Shown here piece after piece: positions 18,187-28,000 of a stretch of 64,000 nucleotides of DNA. Below the pieces are notes generated by a model that searched no databases, was not told the origin of the DNA, and was given only the letters and a program-made list of their open reading frames with translations. This DNA is from an uncultured Eubacteriales bacterium (lineage in GTDB: Bacteria; Bacillota; Clostridia; Lachnospirales; Cellulosilyticaceae). The stretch is from assembly GCA_900551325.1 (NCBI GenBank), contig URVM01000016.1:1-64000 (forward strand), in the 5' to 3' direction. Position numbers and translations under genes: made by a program. How positions within the stretch are numbered: the first letter of the stretch is position 1; every line of letters begins with the position of its first letter.

Positions 18187-18684
18187 TTATAGAAGAATTT
18201 TCTCTTTTATAATCTCTAATAGACGATCTATATCCTCTAAGCCGACTATAGGAACCTCTAGGTTTTCTAAAGGTAAATCGCTTACAACCGCAAGAAGGGT
18301 TTCTTTATCACATACACAATGTGAAGAGATCTCCCCTCTTACAATTTCTATCTTAGGAAGATTTGAATACTTCATGCCCTCTACTATGACAATATCCATA
18401 TCCTTTTGATACTGTATAAGTTCTTCTATTCTGGCTTTATAACAGTCTTGTATAAGCATCATTTTAGTATCAGAATAGATCATAACACTTTTTGCACCTG
18501 CTTTTTTATGTCTATCTGTGTCTGTTCCTTCATGGTCTGCTACAAACTCATGACCATCGTGTTTAATCACGCCAACCTTATAATCTAACTCATTTAGCCT
18601 GCTGACTATTTTTTCTATAAGGGTTGTCTTGCCAGAATTTTTAACACCACTAACAGCAAATACTTTTGGTGTCTTATTTTTCAT
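18187..18684 (-). CDS. mobB: Molybdopterin-guanine dinucleotide biosynthesis protein B
   Basis: This P-loop GTPase-like protein of 165 residues has Walker A in AVSGVKNSGKTTLIEK, HDGHEFVADHEGTDTDRHKKAG in the middle and VIVEGMKYS near residue 110, all typical of MobB, which assists MobA. It lies downstream of moeA with a gap of only a few bases, so the two form an operon facing the molybdoenzyme operon. Two starts are possible; the ATG at 18684 was preferred over the GTG nine bases earlier. After the stop a 24-codon open stretch continues in another frame (18118-18191), reading RIHSTVPGLD; its meaning is unclear. Confidence 0.92.
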   Translation of the reverse strand: MKNKTPKVFAVSGVKNSGKTTLIEKIVSRLNELDYKVGVIKHDGHEFVADHEGTDTDRHKKAGAKSVMIYSDTKMMLIQDCYKARIEELIQYQKDMDIVIVEGMKYSNLPKIEIVRGEISSHCVCDKETLLAVVSDLPLENLEVPIVGLEDIDRLLEIIKEKILL

Positions 18685-18696
18685 AGTATCCACTTT

Positions 18697-19917
18697 CTAG
18701 TACCTTCTTTCATCAAGTAATAGGACTTTAACTTCTTCGCCTTCTCTTATATACTCTGTCCCTGCTGGAATATCTACTAAAGCATTACATAAGCTCATAG
18801 TATAAAGCGCACCTGATGCATGATTCCTATGGTTAATCCATACAAATCCTTCTTTATAGGCTACTCGAATAAATCTTCTTTTAATGCTCATTTTGTCAAA
18901 AGGTGTCGCCATAATTGCTCGTGTACAAATAGGTGCCACCTTCTCATCACCTATCATATGAGCCAGTAAAGGACGTATAATCACTTCAAAATTAACCAAT
19001 GCTGCAAAAGGATTCCCTGAAAGGCCAACCATTAACTTTTCCTTATAAGTAGCTGCTAAAACAGGGGTTCCAGGCTGCATAGCAATACGCCAAAAAAGCC
19101 TGCTGGCCCCTATTAATTCTATGACTTCATGCATAATATCCTTTTTCCCTACTGAAACGCCTCCTGTTGTCACCATTAAATCTATTTCATCCCAATGTTT
19201 CATAAGGAGCTTTGCTACTTCCTCTGGTGCATCATTAATCATTTGTAGAACAAGCACCTCTACGCCTAATGCTTCCATTTTAGTCCTTAACATAACTTCG
19301 TTGGTATTGTAGATTTTCCCCTTAGTAAGAGGTGTACCTAGTGGCGTTAGTTCATCACCTGTACACAATAATCCTACTTTTAATTTTTGTCTTACTTCTA
19401 CCTCTTTTATACCCATACTTGCTAGGACACCTAAAGTAATAGGGGATAATCTTTCCCCTTCCTTAAAGAGAGGCGTTCCTACCTTAATATCTTCACCTTC
19501 AAAGCAGTAATTCGAATAAGGGGTCAATTCTTTGTAGATGGATACATTTTCTTCCCCCTCATCCGTATCTTCTTTTCTTAAAACGCAGTCACAACCTTTT
19601 GGAATAGGTGCACCTGTCATAATATGAACAGCTTCACCTGCTTCAACGCTCCCTTCAAACCATCCTCCTGCACACACTTCTCCTATAACTTTTAGCACAA
19701 CTGGTGATTCCTTAGTCGCACCTCTACTAGATGAAGCTTTAAATGCATACCCATCTAAAGGCGAACGATCAAAGGGCGGATTGGAAATAGGTGCCACATA
19801 ATCTCTTCCTAATATTCTTCCATTGGCTTTTTCTAAAGGTATATATTCTGTTTTAGAATGTCTCTTAGCATGGTCCTTTAACTTCTTAATAGCTTCTTCT
19901 AAATTTATTCCAACCAT
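18697..19917 (-). CDS. moeA: Molybdopterin molybdenumtransferase
   Basis: This 406-residue MoeA inserts molybdate into adenylated molybdopterin. Recognisable segments are PPFDRSPLDGYAF in the N-terminal domain, AVHIMTGAPIPKGCDCV, LLCTGDEL and the TTGGVSVGKKD substrate loop of the MoaB-like domain, followed by MQPGTPVLAATY and GLSGNPFAALV. The C-terminal beta domain completes the normal length. It is the first gene of the moeA-mobB operon, with an AAAAGGAG site before the ATG. No moaA, moaC, moaD/E or molybdate ABC genes are in the window, so the rest of the cofactor pathway must lie elsewhere. Confidence 0.96.
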   Translation of the reverse strand: MVGINLEEAIKKLKDHAKRHSKTEYIPLEKANGRILGRDYVAPISNPPFDRSPLDGYAFKASSSRGATKESPVVLKVIGEVCAGGWFEGSVEAGEAVHIMTGAPIPKGCDCVLRKEDTDEGEENVSIYKELTPYSNYCFEGEDIKVGTPLFKEGERLSPITLGVLASMGIKEVEVRQKLKVGLLCTGDELTPLGTPLTKGKIYNTNEVMLRTKMEALGVEVLVLQMINDAPEEVAKLLMKHWDEIDLMVTTGGVSVGKKDIMHEVIELIGASRLFWRIAMQPGTPVLAATYKEKLMVGLSGNPFAALVNFEVIIRPLLAHMIGDEKVAPICTRAIMATPFDKMSIKRRFIRVAYKEGFVWINHRNHASGALYTMSLCNALVDIPAGTEYIREGEEVKVLLLDERRY

Positions 19918-20045
19918 TATAATTCTCCTTTTCTAAAGGCACAATGTATAGACTTCTATTATAAAATATCATTGTTAAAAAAATACCAATTGAATTGTAT
20001 TGCTTTACTTCCATTCTTTCCGTAATAAATCTCACGCTTTAACTT

Positions 20046-21152
20046 TTATTTTTCTAGTTCTTTTACAATCCACTCTAAGCGTTTTACAATATCAAGCTTT
20101 TGTGTACAAAGCTTTTCACATTTTCCACATTTAATACAGTCTGAGGCACCTGGCTTACCTTCTTTAATAAGCCCCCAGTTTTTATTTTCCTCGTATTTTG
20201 CTTTTACGCCATCAAGCCCTGTTAAAATATAGCTATTATACATTTCCATAAACAATGGAATATCAATGCCTTTCGGACAATGTTTACAGTACTGGCAAGT
20301 TGTACAAAATCCATTCATCTCTTCTCTTAGATGGCCTTTGATAGCATCGATTTTTTCTTTACCAAAGACTTCTATATTTTTCACTGCCTCTACATTATGT
20401 TTTACTTCTTCACAACTTCCCATACCTGAAAGTACAACTGAAATACTTTCGTGTGATGCATTAAATCTAAGAGCTGCTTGAACGGTAGACTCTTCTTCAT
20501 TTTGTCTAAGGAAAGAGAAGTAATCTTGATGCTGTGGAATAAGGCCTCCACCTAGTGGATTCATCGTTACTACACCAAGACCATGTTTGTAAGCTGCTTC
20601 AATGCCTTCTGCTCTATAAGGGAAGTTTACTGCATTGTACCCTAGTGTAACCCCTTCAAAAAGTCCATCTTCTACCATCATCCGAATCTCTTCACCACTT
20701 GCATGGGTTGAGAACACTAAATGGTCAATAAGTCCTTCTTCTTTCGCTTTTAAAGCACCCCAGTAAGGTCCATCTTTTGCAATAACTTTTTTATACTGGT
20801 CATAAGTTAAAATACACCACATATTATAGAAGTTAATTTTCTCAAGTCCCATACGTTTTAAAGAACGTTCTAAGCGACGTCTTACATCATCAGCTGTAGG
20901 ATCAGCGGAAAGACTGCTTTTAGTAGATACATAAAAATCATGTGGCATATTTTTAAAAGCTTCTCCAAAAATGTCTTCACTTCTATCTAAACAATAATTA
21001 GGTGCTGTATCAAAATAGTTGATACCAAGCTGGTTTGCATAGCGTACAACTTCTGCCCCTTCTTCTATTGAGCAGTTATCTGGAAAACGCATACCTCCAA
21101 AGCCAATTGCAGATACTTTTTTACCTGTTTTACCATATGGTTTATAAATCAT
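20046..21152 (-). CDS. Aldo/keto reductase with C-terminal ferredoxin domain
   Basis: This 368-residue protein has a TIM-barrel aldo/keto reductase of about 270 residues (GKTGKKVSAIGFGGMRFP, then GINYFDTAPNYCLDRSEDI with the Asp and Tyr catalytic residues). A C-terminal iron-sulfur part follows, with CTTCQYCKHCPKGIDIP and CIKCGKCEKLC. This two-part form is common in anaerobes and is thought to reduce or oxidise carbonyls with ferredoxin contact. The catalytic lysine and histidine region is present as DDFYVSTKSS-like HDFYVSTKSS. The physiological substrate is unknown. It is monocistronic, with a GGGGGAC site before the ATG. Confidence 0.9.
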   Translation of the reverse strand: MIYKPYGKTGKKVSAIGFGGMRFPDNCSIEEGAEVVRYANQLGINYFDTAPNYCLDRSEDIFGEAFKNMPHDFYVSTKSSLSADPTADDVRRRLERSLKRMGLEKINFYNMWCILTYDQYKKVIAKDGPYWGALKAKEEGLIDHLVFSTHASGEEIRMMVEDGLFEGVTLGYNAVNFPYRAEGIEAAYKHGLGVVTMNPLGGGLIPQHQDYFSFLRQNEEESTVQAALRFNASHESISVVLSGMGSCEEVKHNVEAVKNIEVFGKEKIDAIKGHLREEMNGFCTTCQYCKHCPKGIDIPLFMEMYNSYILTGLDGVKAKYEENKNWGLIKEGKPGASDCIKCGKCEKLCTQKLDIVKRLEWIVKELEK

Positions 21153-21221
21153 TTTTTGTCCCCCTGACTTTCTCTACTTATTATTTTTTAATTATAAGAC
21201 ACAGGCTTGAATTTCATTAAT

Positions 21222-22460
21222 TTAAATTATTTCTGCTATCCTTACAATGGTGTTAGAGCCATACTCAAAACCTGTTGCATTAAAAGTAAATAATCCACTT
21301 GGTGCATCCTGAATAAAAGGTAGGGTTAAGCCATTATCTAGCCATCTAATTTCTTTGGCCTCTTTGAAAATACCTGTGAAAGTTTTAGGTGCACTTCCTC
21401 CGCTTCCTACAGTTACATTTTCATCCCCTGAAATAGGTAGATCAAATATGAAAAGATAGATTTTGCCATCTTCTGTTTGTAATCCAAAGTTTTCACCCTC
21501 ACCAACAATATGGCAAGGTCTGCCTTTATAAATAACATCTCCATAAGTCTCAAGCCATTGACCAACAACACCTAATAAAGCACTCATCATTTCAGGTATA
21601 ACACCTGATCCGTCTGGACCTACATTTAATAATAAATTGGCGCCTACCTTGCGGCAATGACATAAAGTCTTGATGATCTGAGCTGGTGTTTTATAATTAT
21701 AGTCAGCATGCCCATATCCCCAGTGATCATTTAAGGTGTAGCACATTTCTCCTGAAACATATTTAGTCATATGTGAACGTTCTATAGGACTTGGTAATCC
21801 TTGTTCAAATGTCACACTGTCTATTTCAGGGTGGCCTAACTCTCCTCTTGCACCGAGACCTGTATTATTAATAATCATAGCCTCTGGTTGATGTTTTCTA
21901 ATCGTGCTATACAATTCATCAAGCTTCCAATCTGCATCTGGTTTACTCCAGTTTCCATCAAACCATAATCCACCTATTTTCCCATAATTGGTACATAGTA
22001 TCTCAACTGATTGGCGTAAATATTCTAAATAAGCATCAAAATTACTATCAAAATCTTCATGGTGCCAATCTAAAGTCGTATGATAAAAGAAAGGTACAAT
22101 ACCCTCTTCATTACAAGCCTCTACAAATTCAGCAATTAAATCTCTTCCTACTGGACTATGTATCACATCAAAATCACTTAACCCCTTTGTATCATAGAGT
22201 GAAAAACCATCGTGATGTCTTGTTGTAAGTGTAATATATTTCATACCTGCTCGTTTCGCTAACCTTGCAATAGCTCTTGCATCGAACCCCTTGGCTGTAA
22301 AAGTATCTTTTAATTTTGCATATTCTTCTTTTGGAATATGATGCATAGCTTGTACCCATTCACCTTTTCCAAGCTGAGAATAAAGCCCCCAGTGTATAAA
22401 CATACCATATGCCATTGTTTCAAAATCCGCAATTCTCTTTTCAGGTATTAAATTTGCCAT
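21222..22460 (-). CDS. Alpha-L-fucosidase-type glycoside hydrolase (GH29)
   Basis: This 412-residue enzyme opens with the GH29 pattern GMFIHWGLYSQLGKGEW, followed by YITLTTRHHDGFSLYD and the nucleophile region around GGLWFDGNW, where the Asp is the expected catalytic base. It would release alpha-linked L-fucose. No signal peptide is present, so the substrate is probably taken up first. An upstream in-frame start exists, but the ATG at 22460 behind GGAGGGAAG matches the family. It is not linked to the sugar transporter operon at 43-46 kb. The upstream region has two 13-base palindromes likely to be operators. Confidence 0.9.
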   Translation of the reverse strand: MANLIPEKRIADFETMAYGMFIHWGLYSQLGKGEWVQAMHHIPKEEYAKLKDTFTAKGFDARAIARLAKRAGMKYITLTTRHHDGFSLYDTKGLSDFDVIHSPVGRDLIAEFVEACNEEGIVPFFYHTTLDWHHEDFDSNFDAYLEYLRQSVEILCTNYGKIGGLWFDGNWSKPDADWKLDELYSTIRKHQPEAMIINNTGLGARGELGHPEIDSVTFEQGLPSPIERSHMTKYVSGEMCYTLNDHWGYGHADYNYKTPAQIIKTLCHCRKVGANLLLNVGPDGSGVIPEMMSALLGVVGQWLETYGDVIYKGRPCHIVGEGENFGLQTEDGKIYLFIFDLPISGDENVTVGSGGSAPKTFTGIFKEAKEIRWLDNGLTLPFIQDAPSGLFTFNATGFEYGSNTIVRIAEII

Positions 22461-22577
22461 TTTAACTTCCCTCCACTTATATATTATGGTAAAGTCTTTT
22501 TCCATAAGTTAACTTAAAATATATCTTATTTCCCATGCCTTTTCAATACTTCTATATGAAATGAGCGTCTAATTATA

Positions 22578-22684
22578 TATATTTTTTTAGTAAATTATTA
22601 TTACTACTTTACTAAAGTTATATAATAAATTATTTTATAAATAACTTTAGTAAAGTAGTAATACTTAAGTAAAAAAATAGATAT
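22578..22684. repeat. Large inverted repeat with twin palindromes upstream of the fucosidase gene
   Basis: Two perfect 22-base arms (22600-22621 and 22641-22662) surround a 19-base AT spacer. Each arm contains a 13-base palindrome, ACTTTACTAAAGT at 22606-22618 and ACTTTAGTAAAGT at 22644-22656, and imperfect complementarity continues outward into T7 and A7 tracts. The rest of the 304-base gap 22461-22764 holds nothing else recognisable. It may be a pair of repressor sites (ROK regulators bind similar sequences) or a small MITE-like element. Confidence 0.65.
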
Positions 22685-22764
22685 AGGCTTAGTAGTCATA
22701 TTAAACTATCTATCCTATATCTATTATAGTACATTGAATGATTAACTCTCTATTAATCTCAATC

Positions 22765-23322
22765 TTATTTAACTAATAATTCTTTTTCTGATTTTAAGAT
22801 TTCTCCTGTTTGTGCATCAATCTCAAAATCATATTCATACTGTGTATCTCTTATAGTTATATCATAATTAGGGATCACTTCATCCCCTTCATATTCAAAG
22901 CCTATAATATTTCCTTCTGGCACTTCATTTTGAGCAATCTCTTTTGCCTTTTTATCTCCAATTAATTTAGATGGATCTACAGCATTTAACTGATCTACTT
23001 CTATCTCTTTTTCTACACCACGAATGGTTCCATCATAAGCATTAATCTCTAGCTCATACTCCATATTATCTTTTACTACTTTAAACTCATAACTAGGCAC
23101 TGCATCATCAAAGTCTTGTTTGAGTTTTATTATGGTTCCACCAGGAATTTCTTGGTTAACAATATTTGTTGCTTCTTCCTCGGTAAGCATTTTTGCTTGT
23201 TCAGTATTTTGGACAGTCCCTTGCTCACTTGTAGGTTGTGGGTTTACAGGTGCGTTAGTATTACTACATCCAACTAAAGCCCCTATTAATAATAGAATTG
23301 TACCTATAGCAAATGGTTTCAT
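22765..23322 (-). CDS. PepSY-domain lipoprotein
   Basis: This 185-residue exported lipoprotein has a signal sequence ending in the lipobox LVGC (Cys19), a short Thr/Gln-rich linker, and two tandem PepSY domains of about 65 residues each (EEATNIVNQEIPGGTII with YEFKVVKDNMEYELEI, then AKEIAQNEVPEGNIIG with YDITIRDTQYEYDFEI). PepSY domains are thought to inhibit peptidases or bind peptides at the cell surface. It is a monocistronic gene with an AAGGAGTG site before the ATG, and no peptidase gene is adjacent. Confidence 0.88.
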   Translation of the reverse strand: MKPFAIGTILLLIGALVGCSNTNAPVNPQPTSEQGTVQNTEQAKMLTEEEATNIVNQEIPGGTIIKLKQDFDDAVPSYEFKVVKDNMEYELEINAYDGTIRGVEKEIEVDQLNAVDPSKLIGDKKAKEIAQNEVPEGNIIGFEYEGDEVIPNYDITIRDTQYEYDFEIDAQTGEILKSEKELLVK

Positions 23323-23445
23323 ATGATCACTCCTTATAATTTTTCATGTTTAGAGTGCCCATTCTTTTGCTATATAATGTATTTACTAACTTTTCTTTAT
23401 CTTATTATTGATTTTATATATGATAAAAGAGTTTTATTCAGTTTA

Positions 23446-24066
23446 TTATTTTACTACTCTATACCTTAATACAGTTTTAAGTTTATCCTTTTCTACTCTT
23501 CTTGCATCAGATAAATATATTTCCCTATGAACTAAAGTTTTAATCTGTAATCCATTATCTTCTATAAATGCTTTCATTTTATTAAAAGATTCTGGTTCAC
23601 TATCATAAGAACCTATATGCAGGATTTGTACAGATAGGCCATCTTCTATTTCATCAAAGTATGCTTCTTTAAGGAGTGGGTTTGCCTTTTTCTTATTTAC
23701 AATTTCAAAAGCTTTTTCTACTACTTCTTCATTTACAAAATCAGGCTGTCTAATCATAATCGTATAGACCAATTCATCTTTATTTAACACTTCACTTTTT
23801 CTACCTTCCTCTGTTAAATCCCATAATCCTTCTAGGGGATAAACTGTATATTCAAAATACCCCTCTGGTGTAAATCCATTTTTAGGCATCATTCGAACAG
23901 CATATGCAAGGGAATATAAGACGCCTATTCTTTCTGCAAAATCCTCACTATTAGGATTTCCCTTACCTTTTATACAAAAGAATTTTTGTTTAGGAACAGT
24001 TACTAGCACTGGTTTATCCTTAGGACAATACAGTTCTTTTTCATGTTTTTTATATTCATGCTTCAT
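23446..24066 (-). CDS. GyrI-like small-molecule-binding protein
   Basis: This 206-residue protein matches the GyrI-like/SOUL-type effector-binding fold of the clostridial 'GyrI-like domain-containing protein' family. Marks are QKFFCIKGKGNPNSEDFAERIGVLYSLAYAV near the N-terminus, the GYFEYTVYPLEGLWDL stretch, and VQILHIGSYDSEPESF near residue 150. Such stand-alone domains bind or degrade hydrophobic xenobiotics; the ligand is unknown here. The start follows AAGGAGGA. It is divergent from the arr gene, with about 380 bases between the two starts. Confidence 0.88.
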   Translation of the reverse strand: MKHEYKKHEKELYCPKDKPVLVTVPKQKFFCIKGKGNPNSEDFAERIGVLYSLAYAVRMMPKNGFTPEGYFEYTVYPLEGLWDLTEEGRKSEVLNKDELVYTIMIRQPDFVNEEVVEKAFEIVNKKKANPLLKEAYFDEIEDGLSVQILHIGSYDSEPESFNKMKAFIEDNGLQIKTLVHREIYLSDARRVEKDKLKTVLRYRVVK

Positions 24067-24443
24067 TAGTCTTCCTCCTTATTTAATTTTTCCTACAAAT
24101 CTCTATCTATCCAATTTGTCTTTTATAAATATGTTGAGACATAATCCAAAATCTATGGTTATTTTAACATAATCATTCATAATCATTTATTTATTAAGTA
24201 AAATAATTTAGTTTCATTAAATATAAGGTCTAAAATAAATAAGTAAAAAATAAAAAAGAGCAACCACTGTGACGGCCCTCTCTTCCCATCTTTATTATAT
24301 AATAATTCTAAGATTATTACTAGACTATGAATTGTTTAGTAAGTACGCTAAAATTGGAATTAACAATAATTGTTAAAGATAACTTATATAGGATGCATCC
24401 AAAATCAACAGAATTAATGTTTTTAAACAATAGGAGGCGTTTC
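24067..24443. other. Divergent intergenic region between GyrI-like gene and arr
   Basis: This is an AT-rich spacer of 377 bases holding the promoters of both divergent genes. No coding frame with a ribosome site and no strong hairpin was seen. A frame in phase with arr is open from 24327 but has no ribosome site. Confidence 0.5.
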
Positions 24444-24917
24444 ATGGAAGCAAATAAAATAAATGCAGAAAAAATAGAAAAAGTAAATGCAATTAATAAT
24501 ACAGAAAACAATAAAGTTTTAGATGTGGGCCCTTTTTATCATGGTACAAAAGCTCAGTTAAAATTAGGGGACTTATTAGAACCAGGATATAAATCCAACT
24601 ACGGTAAACAATCAAAAGCAAATTACGTCTATCTGACAGCTACAATGGATGCTGCTATTTGGGGCGCTGAACTTGCATTAGGAGATGCCCCTGGTCGCAT
24701 CTACCGTGTAGAACCGCTAGGAGATATTGAGGACGATCCTAATTTAACAGATAAGAAGTTTCCAGGTAATCCTACAAGGTCCTACCGTACTAAGCAGCCC
24801 TTACGTGTAATTGGAGAAGTTTTAAATTGGGAAGGACATTCTAAAGAGTTACTTCAAAATATGCGTGAGCATCTTAGCAAGTTAGATAAACTTGGTATAG
24901 AAGCCATTAATGATTGA
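24444..24917 (+). CDS. arr: Rifampin ADP-ribosyltransferase
   Basis: This 157-residue protein is of the Arr family, which transfers ADP-ribose from NAD+ to a hydroxyl of rifamycins and inactivates them. Family marks are FYHGTKAQLKLGDLLEPGY, the ANYVYLTATMDAAIWGAELA stretch, GRIYRVEPLGDIEDDPNLTD, and GNPTRSYRTKQPLRVIGEV near the end. The start is the ATG at 24444 behind TAGGAGG. The N-terminal 25 residues are an extra, Asn/Lys-rich tail compared with typical Arr (about 140). It stands alone with its own terminator; no integron or transposon is visible, so it looks chromosomal. Confidence 0.95.
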   Translation: MEANKINAEKIEKVNAINNTENNKVLDVGPFYHGTKAQLKLGDLLEPGYKSNYGKQSKANYVYLTATMDAAIWGAELALGDAPGRIYRVEPLGDIEDDPNLTDKKFPGNPTRSYRTKQPLRVIGEVLNWEGHSKELLQNMREHLSKLDKLGIEAIND

Positions 24918-24922
24918 TAGCT

Positions 24923-24966
24923 AAAAGGTCCCAACATACTATTTATTTAATATGTTGGGACCTTTA
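24923..24966 (+). terminator. Terminator after arr
   Basis: A 15-base stem AAAGGTCCCAACATA...TATGTTGGGACCTTT lies right after the arr stop. T-rich sequence follows on plus and A residues precede it, so it may work in both directions. Confidence 0.88.
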
Positions 24967-25015
24967 GTTTATTCTTATAGTTTATTCTTATAGTGTATTC
25001 TTATATCCTATTCTT
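24966..25015. repeat. 13-base tandem repeat
   Basis: The unit AGTTTATTCTTAT is repeated at 24966, 24979 and 24992 (one change), with a fourth, partial and diverged copy at 25005. It lies between the arr terminator and the stop of the ABC permease gene. Confidence 0.85.
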
Positions 25016-25019
25016 CACC

Positions 25020-28000
25020 TTATTCTACTGATTTAAGTGATTCTACCATTTCAATTTTTTGAAGTTTAAAGTGCATCATCACATTGACTAACATTGCAAA
25101 GATAAAGGTTAATATCATGGCGATGATATAGCTTGATCCATAGATTTCCCTACCAAACATCATCTCATCCATCTCAGCTGTCACAATAATAAAGAGGAAA
25201 AGTGCTTTTCCAAGTAAAAGCCCTAATAATGCGCCTATTAAGGTAAGCATAATATTCTCCCTATAAATATACTGTGAAACTTTAAAGTCATTAAAGCCTA
25301 GTACTTTAATGGTTGCAATTTCTCTAAAGCGCTCACTAATATTGATGGTTGTCAGATTGTAAAGAACAACAAAGGCAAGAAGTGCTGCTGATACAACAAG
25401 AATAATAACAACTTTATTTAAAGTTTCCGTCATATTAGAAAAGCTATCTGCATGCTTTGTTGTAAAAGTAAAGGATACTACTTTATCATCTTCTGTAAGT
25501 TCCTGTGAAATAGCTTCTTCTTTACCTAGACTTGTATCTTCTAGTTGAATCAATAATTGATCATAAGTTGGAGCTTCCTCGGTCACTTCCTTTATATATG
25601 CATCTGATATATACATAAAGTGTCCAATATAGTTTTCTGTAATCCCTCCAACTTTTACTTCATATTTTTCTAAGTCGCTGTTTTCAAACCAAAGGGTATC
25701 CCCTACTCCTAATTCTAGTGCCTTTGCTAACTTCTCTGAGACAATAGCACCTTCTTCAAGATTCAACGGAGCTTGTGATTGTCTCTCCTTTAACTGAATA
25801 AACTCAGGTAATTGCTCTAAATCCTTAATAATACGTAAAGTGGCATTACGTTCTTCATCCGCCACACCTACCTTAATATTTTGGCTACTGATTTCTAATT
25901 GATTTTTAATATAATTACTGTCTTCTAGTATAGATTCACCTTCATCCTTAAGAGTTACTTCTAAGTTATATTTGAACAAATCACCGTATTGTCTATCTAC
26001 AATACTCATAATGGATTGTTTTAAGCCAAGTCCTGCTACAAGTAAGGCTGTACACCCAGCAATACCAATAGTTGTCATAAAGAATTTTTTCTTATATCTA
26101 AAAATATTACGTGCTACAACCTTTTGGAAGAAATTCATACGTTTCCATATAAAAGGTATACGTTCTAGAAGAATACGTTTACCTGCTGGTGGTGCCTTAG
26201 GTCGCATCAGCTCTGTTGGTTGTTCTTTAAGGGCTTTCATTGTTGTAAAGATCACTGCAAATACAGTAAGTGCCGTCATCACCACAATAGCGCCTATAGC
26301 TTCTTTTGGATAAAACTTACTAATAAGTGGTGGCGCAGTAAACATCATACCATAAGCATTGTATATAGTATTAGGGAAGACTTTAAACCCTACTAGAATA
26401 CCTAGTAAGCTACCTACTACACTTGCAATGCCTGCATACAGTATATATTTACCCATAATATGAAAAGAGCTATAGCCTAAAGCTTTATACGTTCCAATAG
26501 TAGTACGCTGTTCATCTACCATACGTGTCATAGTGGTTAGACACACGAGGGCTGCTACAACAAAGAAAAAGAGTGGGAAGATTTTCCCTATATCTTCGAT
26601 AGTTTGAACTGCACTTTTATAGTTGGCAAAACCATAGTTGGCTTCTCTACCTAGTATATAAACTTTTGGATCCTTTAAATTTTCTAATTGTTCTCTTCCC
26701 TCATCCAGCTTCTTCTGTGCTTCATCAAGCTGTTTTTGGGCATCTGCTTTTGCTGTAGTGTATTTTTCTTTACCTTCAGCTAAGTCTTTCTTTCCTTCTT
26801 CTAACTTGGCAAGACCTTCTTCTATACCTTTAAGGGTAGTGGCTTTTTCATTAGTCAACTTTGCTTTTTGCTGGGCCAGTGTAGCCTGTCCTTCTTTAAT
26901 AAGTGCACCACTAGCTGTTAAAGTTTCTTCTTGTGTTTTAAGTTCTAAAACACCTTTTTCATAGGCTTGTTCACTTGCTTCTAGTTGTGGTGTCAGCTTA
27001 GCAATTTGCTCCTCTAATGTGGCTTTTTCTTTTAATAGAAGCTCCTTACTTATTTCATCAGCTGTTACTAACTGTGCTTCTATATTTTCTAACTGGGTTT
27101 TTAGACTTTGTAATTGCTGCTTGCCTGCTTCTATTTCTTGCTTGGCTACATTAAGCTTAGCCTCTGCTTTTTCTTTTTCTTCCTTAAAAAGTTCTAGACC
27201 TTCTTCATATGCTTTTTGCTTTTGTTCAAGCTCTATTTCTGCTTGACGAAGGGCTGTTTCTCCTTGTATAAAGGCTGCTTCTGCCTGAATCTGTCCCTCT
27301 ATAAGCTTTTGTTCATTTTTTAAAATTTCTGCTTCACCTTTTTCAAGGTCAAGGGCTGCTTTTTCTAGTTCCTTATTTGCCTTTTCTTTTTCACTTTCAA
27401 ACTTTAGTTGGCCTTCTGCAAGTTCTTTTTCTCCTTCTTCTACAAGCTTTTCATAGCGTACCTTAGCCCTATCTTCCATAATCGGTTCTAACTGAGCCTT
27501 AAAGTCATCAACAAGCTTAGTATAGGCTTCACTATAGCTATCTAGCTCCTTAGCACCTTTTAAAGTAATAAAAAGTTCTGTGTAAACGTCACTTTTAAAG
27601 TTTTCTTCTGGAATATAAATATAACTCGCTACACTCCCATTACCAATTTCAGCTGTTCCTCTTTCAAAATGCATATAGTAAGGCGAGTGCATAACCCCTA
27701 CAACTGTATAGGTGTCATTAGCTAAAACATCTTCTATTGCTTCATCTGTTCCTGTTGCAAGCGTTAGGGTGTCACCGATTTCAATAGGTAGCCTGGTTAG
27801 CTTTGTTCCATCAATTAAACATTCATTTGGAGCACTAGGCCATCTCCCTTCTACTAACATAGGCTTATTAATAAAGCTCTCATCTTCAGGAGATAAATTG
27901 TCTAAACTATGGACCTTAACAACCTTTTGGTTATCACCTAAAGTAGCTAAAGCATTTATACTTATACTGCCAGCTATACTTTCTACTTGCTCCAATTGGC

